Below are positions 62,224-64,000 of a stretch of 64,000 bases of DNA, one piece after another. The notes beneath the pieces were generated by a model that was given only the letters and a program-made list of their open reading frames with translations, had not been told where the DNA came from and did not search any database. This DNA comes from Galbibacter sp038433465 (GTDB taxonomy: Bacteria > Bacteroidota > Bacteroidia > Flavobacteriales > Flavobacteriaceae). The DNA is taken from assembly GCF_038433465.1 (NCBI RefSeq), contig NZ_JAESVF010000008.1, positions 1-64,000 of the forward strand, written 5' to 3'. The position numbers were made by a program, and so were the translations under genes. Within the stretch, counting starts at the first letter, position 1. Each line of letters begins with the position of its first letter.

Positions 62224-64000
62224 ATGAAAAATATATTAACAGCATTGTTGATGCTTGTTATCAGTGTGTCGTATGCTCAAGTTTTGGAGGGCAAAGTAAC
62301 CGACGAAAATAATAAGGCGCTTGCCGATGTAGGAATCTTTAATAAAACAACTGGAGCCCATTCACATACCGACGACGGTGGGTTTTATCAGTTAAGAAAT
62401 ACAAAAGTTAACGACTCGATTTACTTTTCTAGATTGGGATATCAAACTGTATTAGTAGTTGTTTCTGAAGCTTCGCTAGCCGAGAAAACCAATGTAGTTT
62501 TAAAAGAAACAGCAATCTCTTTAAATCAAGTTGTATTGGTTTCTGAAGTGAATGCGCTAAGCAAATTTGTAGATGTCGATATTCAAACCAACCCTGTAAA
62601 ATCGTCTCAAGAAATTCTGCGTAAAGTTCCAGGATTAATCATTGGGCAACATGCCGGAGGAGGAAAAGCAGAACAGATTTTTCTGAGAGGTTTTGATATA
62701 GACCACGGTACCGATGTTGCTATTAGTGTAGACGGGATGCCTGTGAATATGGTGTCGCATGCACACGGACAAGGGTATTCAGACTTGCACTTTGTAATTC
62801 CAGAAACTATCGATGGAATTAATTTTGGTAAGGGTCCGTACGATGTTGCTCATGGAGATTTTACCACAGCAGGATTTGTCGATTTACAATTGCGTAAAAC
62901 ATTGTCTAAAAATGTTGTTTCGGTAGAAGTTGGACAGTTTAATACAAGTCGCTTTATGGGGATGTTCAATGTATTAAAAACCGATAAAAGTAGTGCGTAT
63001 GTTGCTTCGGAATTGTACTTAACCGACGGACCTTTCGACAGTCCGCAGAATTTTAATAGAATTAATGTGATGGCGCGTTACAATTATAAACTTGCCGACG
63101 ATGAAGATTTAACCGTAACAGCATCGCATTTTCAAAGTAAATGGGATGCTTCTGGGCAAATTCCACAACGTGCCGTAGACGAAGGACTTATTGGTCGATT
63201 TGGAGCTATAGATGATACCGAAGGTGGAGAAACGAGCCGTACCAATTTTTCGGTTAATCATTTAAAAATTTTAGACGAAAATAGTTCGGTAAAAACCAAA
63301 GCCTATGTTTCTAAATACGATTTTAACCTCTTCTCTAACTTTACATTTTATTTAGACGATCCTGTAAATGGTGATCAAATAGAGCAAGAAGAAAGCAGAA
63401 TTATAGTAGGGGCAGAAACCATGCTCGACAAACACAATTTTTTAATTGGCGACAATGTGAATTTTGAATACCAAACAGGAGTTGGTTTTAGATATGATAA
63501 TGTAGATGATGTACAACTTTCACATACATTAAACCGACAAGAAATTTTGGAGCGATACGCCTATGGAGATGTCGATGAGGTAAATACTTACGGATTTATA
63601 AATACAGCTTTTAAAATAGGAAAATGGAGTATAAATCCTGCTGTACGATTAGACTATTTTAAGTTTGATTACTACAACAAACTTACCGATACCTATGACA
63701 ATAAAAGCGAGAGCAAGGTGGCAGTGAGTCCTAAGTTAAACACTTTTTATACCGTAAACGAAAATTGGCAAGTGTTTCTTAAAACAGGTTTAGGTTTTCA
63801 CTCCAATGATGCACGTGTTGTGGTTGCCAACAATGGCGAAGATATTTTGCCAACTGCATATGGAGCCGATTTGGGTACCATTTACAAACCCTTTAGTAAG
63901 CTTGCTATCAACGCGTCGCTTTGGTGGTTGTATTTAGACCAAGAGTTTGTATATGTTGGAGATGCTGCAATTGTAGAGCCAAGTGGAGAAACACGCCGAA
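62224..64000 (+). CDS. TonB-dependent receptor, 5' part (runs off the window)
   Basis: Open from ATG 62224 to the window end (592 codons, no stop). The signal peptide MKNILTALLMLVISVSYAQ is followed by a carboxypeptidase-regulatory-like domain (about 20-105) with the unusual TTGAHSHTDDGGFYQLRNTK. The plug (about 120-235) has EILRKVPGLIIGQHAGGGKA, FLRGFDIDHGTDVAISVDGM, SHAHGQGYSDLHFVIPETID and GPYDVAHGDFTTAGFVDL. His residues are frequent in the plug loops. With the His-rich protein before it, a divalent-metal receptor is plausible, but the substrate is not shown. Confidence 0.9.
   Translation, partial: MKNILTALLMLVISVSYAQVLEGKVTDENNKALADVGIFNKTTGAHSHTDDGGFYQLRNTKVNDSIYFSRLGYQTVLVVVSEASLAEKTNVVLKETAISLNQVVLVSEVNALSKFVDVDIQTNPVKSSQEILRKVPGLIIGQHAGGGKAEQIFLRGFDIDHGTDVAISVDGMPVNMVSHAHGQGYSDLHFVIPETIDGINFGKGPYDVAHGDFTTAGFVDLQLRKTLSKNVVSVEVGQFNTSRFMGMFNVLKTDKSSAYVASELYLTDGPFDSPQNFNRINVMARYNYKLADDEDLTVTASHFQSKWDASGQIPQRAVDEGLIGRFGAIDDTEGGETSRTNFSVNHLKILDENSSVKTKAYVSKYDFNLFSNFTFYLDDPVNGDQIEQEESRIIVGAETMLDKHNFLIGDNVNFEYQTGVGFRYDNVDDVQLSHTLNRQEILERYAYGDVDEVNTYGFINTAFKIGKWSINPAVRLDYFKFDYYNKLTDTYDNKSESKVAVSPKLNTFYTVNENWQVFLKTGLGFHSNDARVVVANNGEDILPTAYGADLGTIYKPFSKLAINASLWWLYLDQEFVYVGDAAIVEPSGETRR

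Noticed and set aside
1..64000. tRNA, rRNA, CRISPR, integrase, transposase or phage genes
   Set aside because: I looked for cloverleaf ends, repeat-spacer patterns and mobile-element motifs while reading and found none that hold. A tRNAscan or ISfinder run was not possible.

Overview
This AT-rich window reads as a chromosomal segment of a member of the Flavobacteriaceae (Bacteroidota), probably an aerobic gliding or T9SS-positive species. The evidence is the set of type IX secretion and gliding genes (gldE, gldD, sprA, a porP/sprF homologue), three TonB-dependent receptors with carboxypeptidase-regulatory-like N-termini, promoters of the TTG-N19-21-TAnnTTTG type, frequent TTG starts without a Shine-Dalgarno sequence, and lineage-typical proteins such as an L21 with a helix-hairpin-helix tail, dodecin and DUF4199. 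I found no phage, integrase, transposase, CRISPR array, rRNA or tRNA. The segment looks like core genome with a few nutrient-uptake inserts.

Layout. 0-6 kb: on the minus strand rng, a 29-residue very basic protein and an HU-family protein; on the plus strand mutY, ssb, gldE and gldD. 6-10.7 kb (minus): a small lipoprotein, a PepSY membrane protein, a TonB-dependent receptor and a small Cys-motif membrane protein, probably an iron or other metal uptake locus. 10.8-14.2 kb (minus): a pair of M16 peptidases, one active and one lacking the zinc site. 14.5-16 kb: a DUF4199 membrane protein, then rplU-rpmA with a clear promoter and terminator. 16.5-22.9 kb: a TPR/HTH regulator-like protein, a large TonB-dependent receptor, a beta-propeller phytase lipoprotein and a DUF3332 lipoprotein, a candidate phytate-phosphate scavenging module. 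23-31 kb: acyl-CoA oxidase (minus), ruvB, cytochrome P450, queG and a malic enzyme fused to a phosphotransacetylase-like domain. 31-39.8 kb: ruvA, the giant sprA translocon gene, gcvH and a VanZ-like protein. 39.8-41.4 kb: two tandem TonB paralogues. 41.5-46.6 kb: a cytochrome c oxidase assembly operon (ctaB, two subunit III genes, subunit IV, a thioredoxin-fold protein without CxxC, SCO1, DUF420 and a 74-residue CxxC membrane protein). 46.7-52.5 kb: a split MacB-type tripartite efflux system (ATPase, two permeases, adaptor, TolC). 52.5-61 kb: tsaB, mscS, dodecin, a PiT-PhoU phosphate transporter, a three-domain Nfu protein, porP/sprF, gamma-carbonic anhydrase, fabD, DUF1328 and a tiny lipoprotein. 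61.1-64 kb: a small unknown protein, a His-rich membrane protein and the 5' part of a third TonB-dependent receptor that runs off the end.

The parts fit together as energised outer-membrane uptake (TonB pair plus receptors), phosphate acquisition (phytase module and PiT), aerobic respiration, and T9SS export spread over several loci. I see no clearly new large system. The best candidates for new biology are small: the 29-residue basic protein, the two small metal-motif proteins beside TonB receptors, the unknowns inside the oxidase operon, and long palindromic intergenic elements that look dispersed. Family assignments come from reading motifs; no database search was run.
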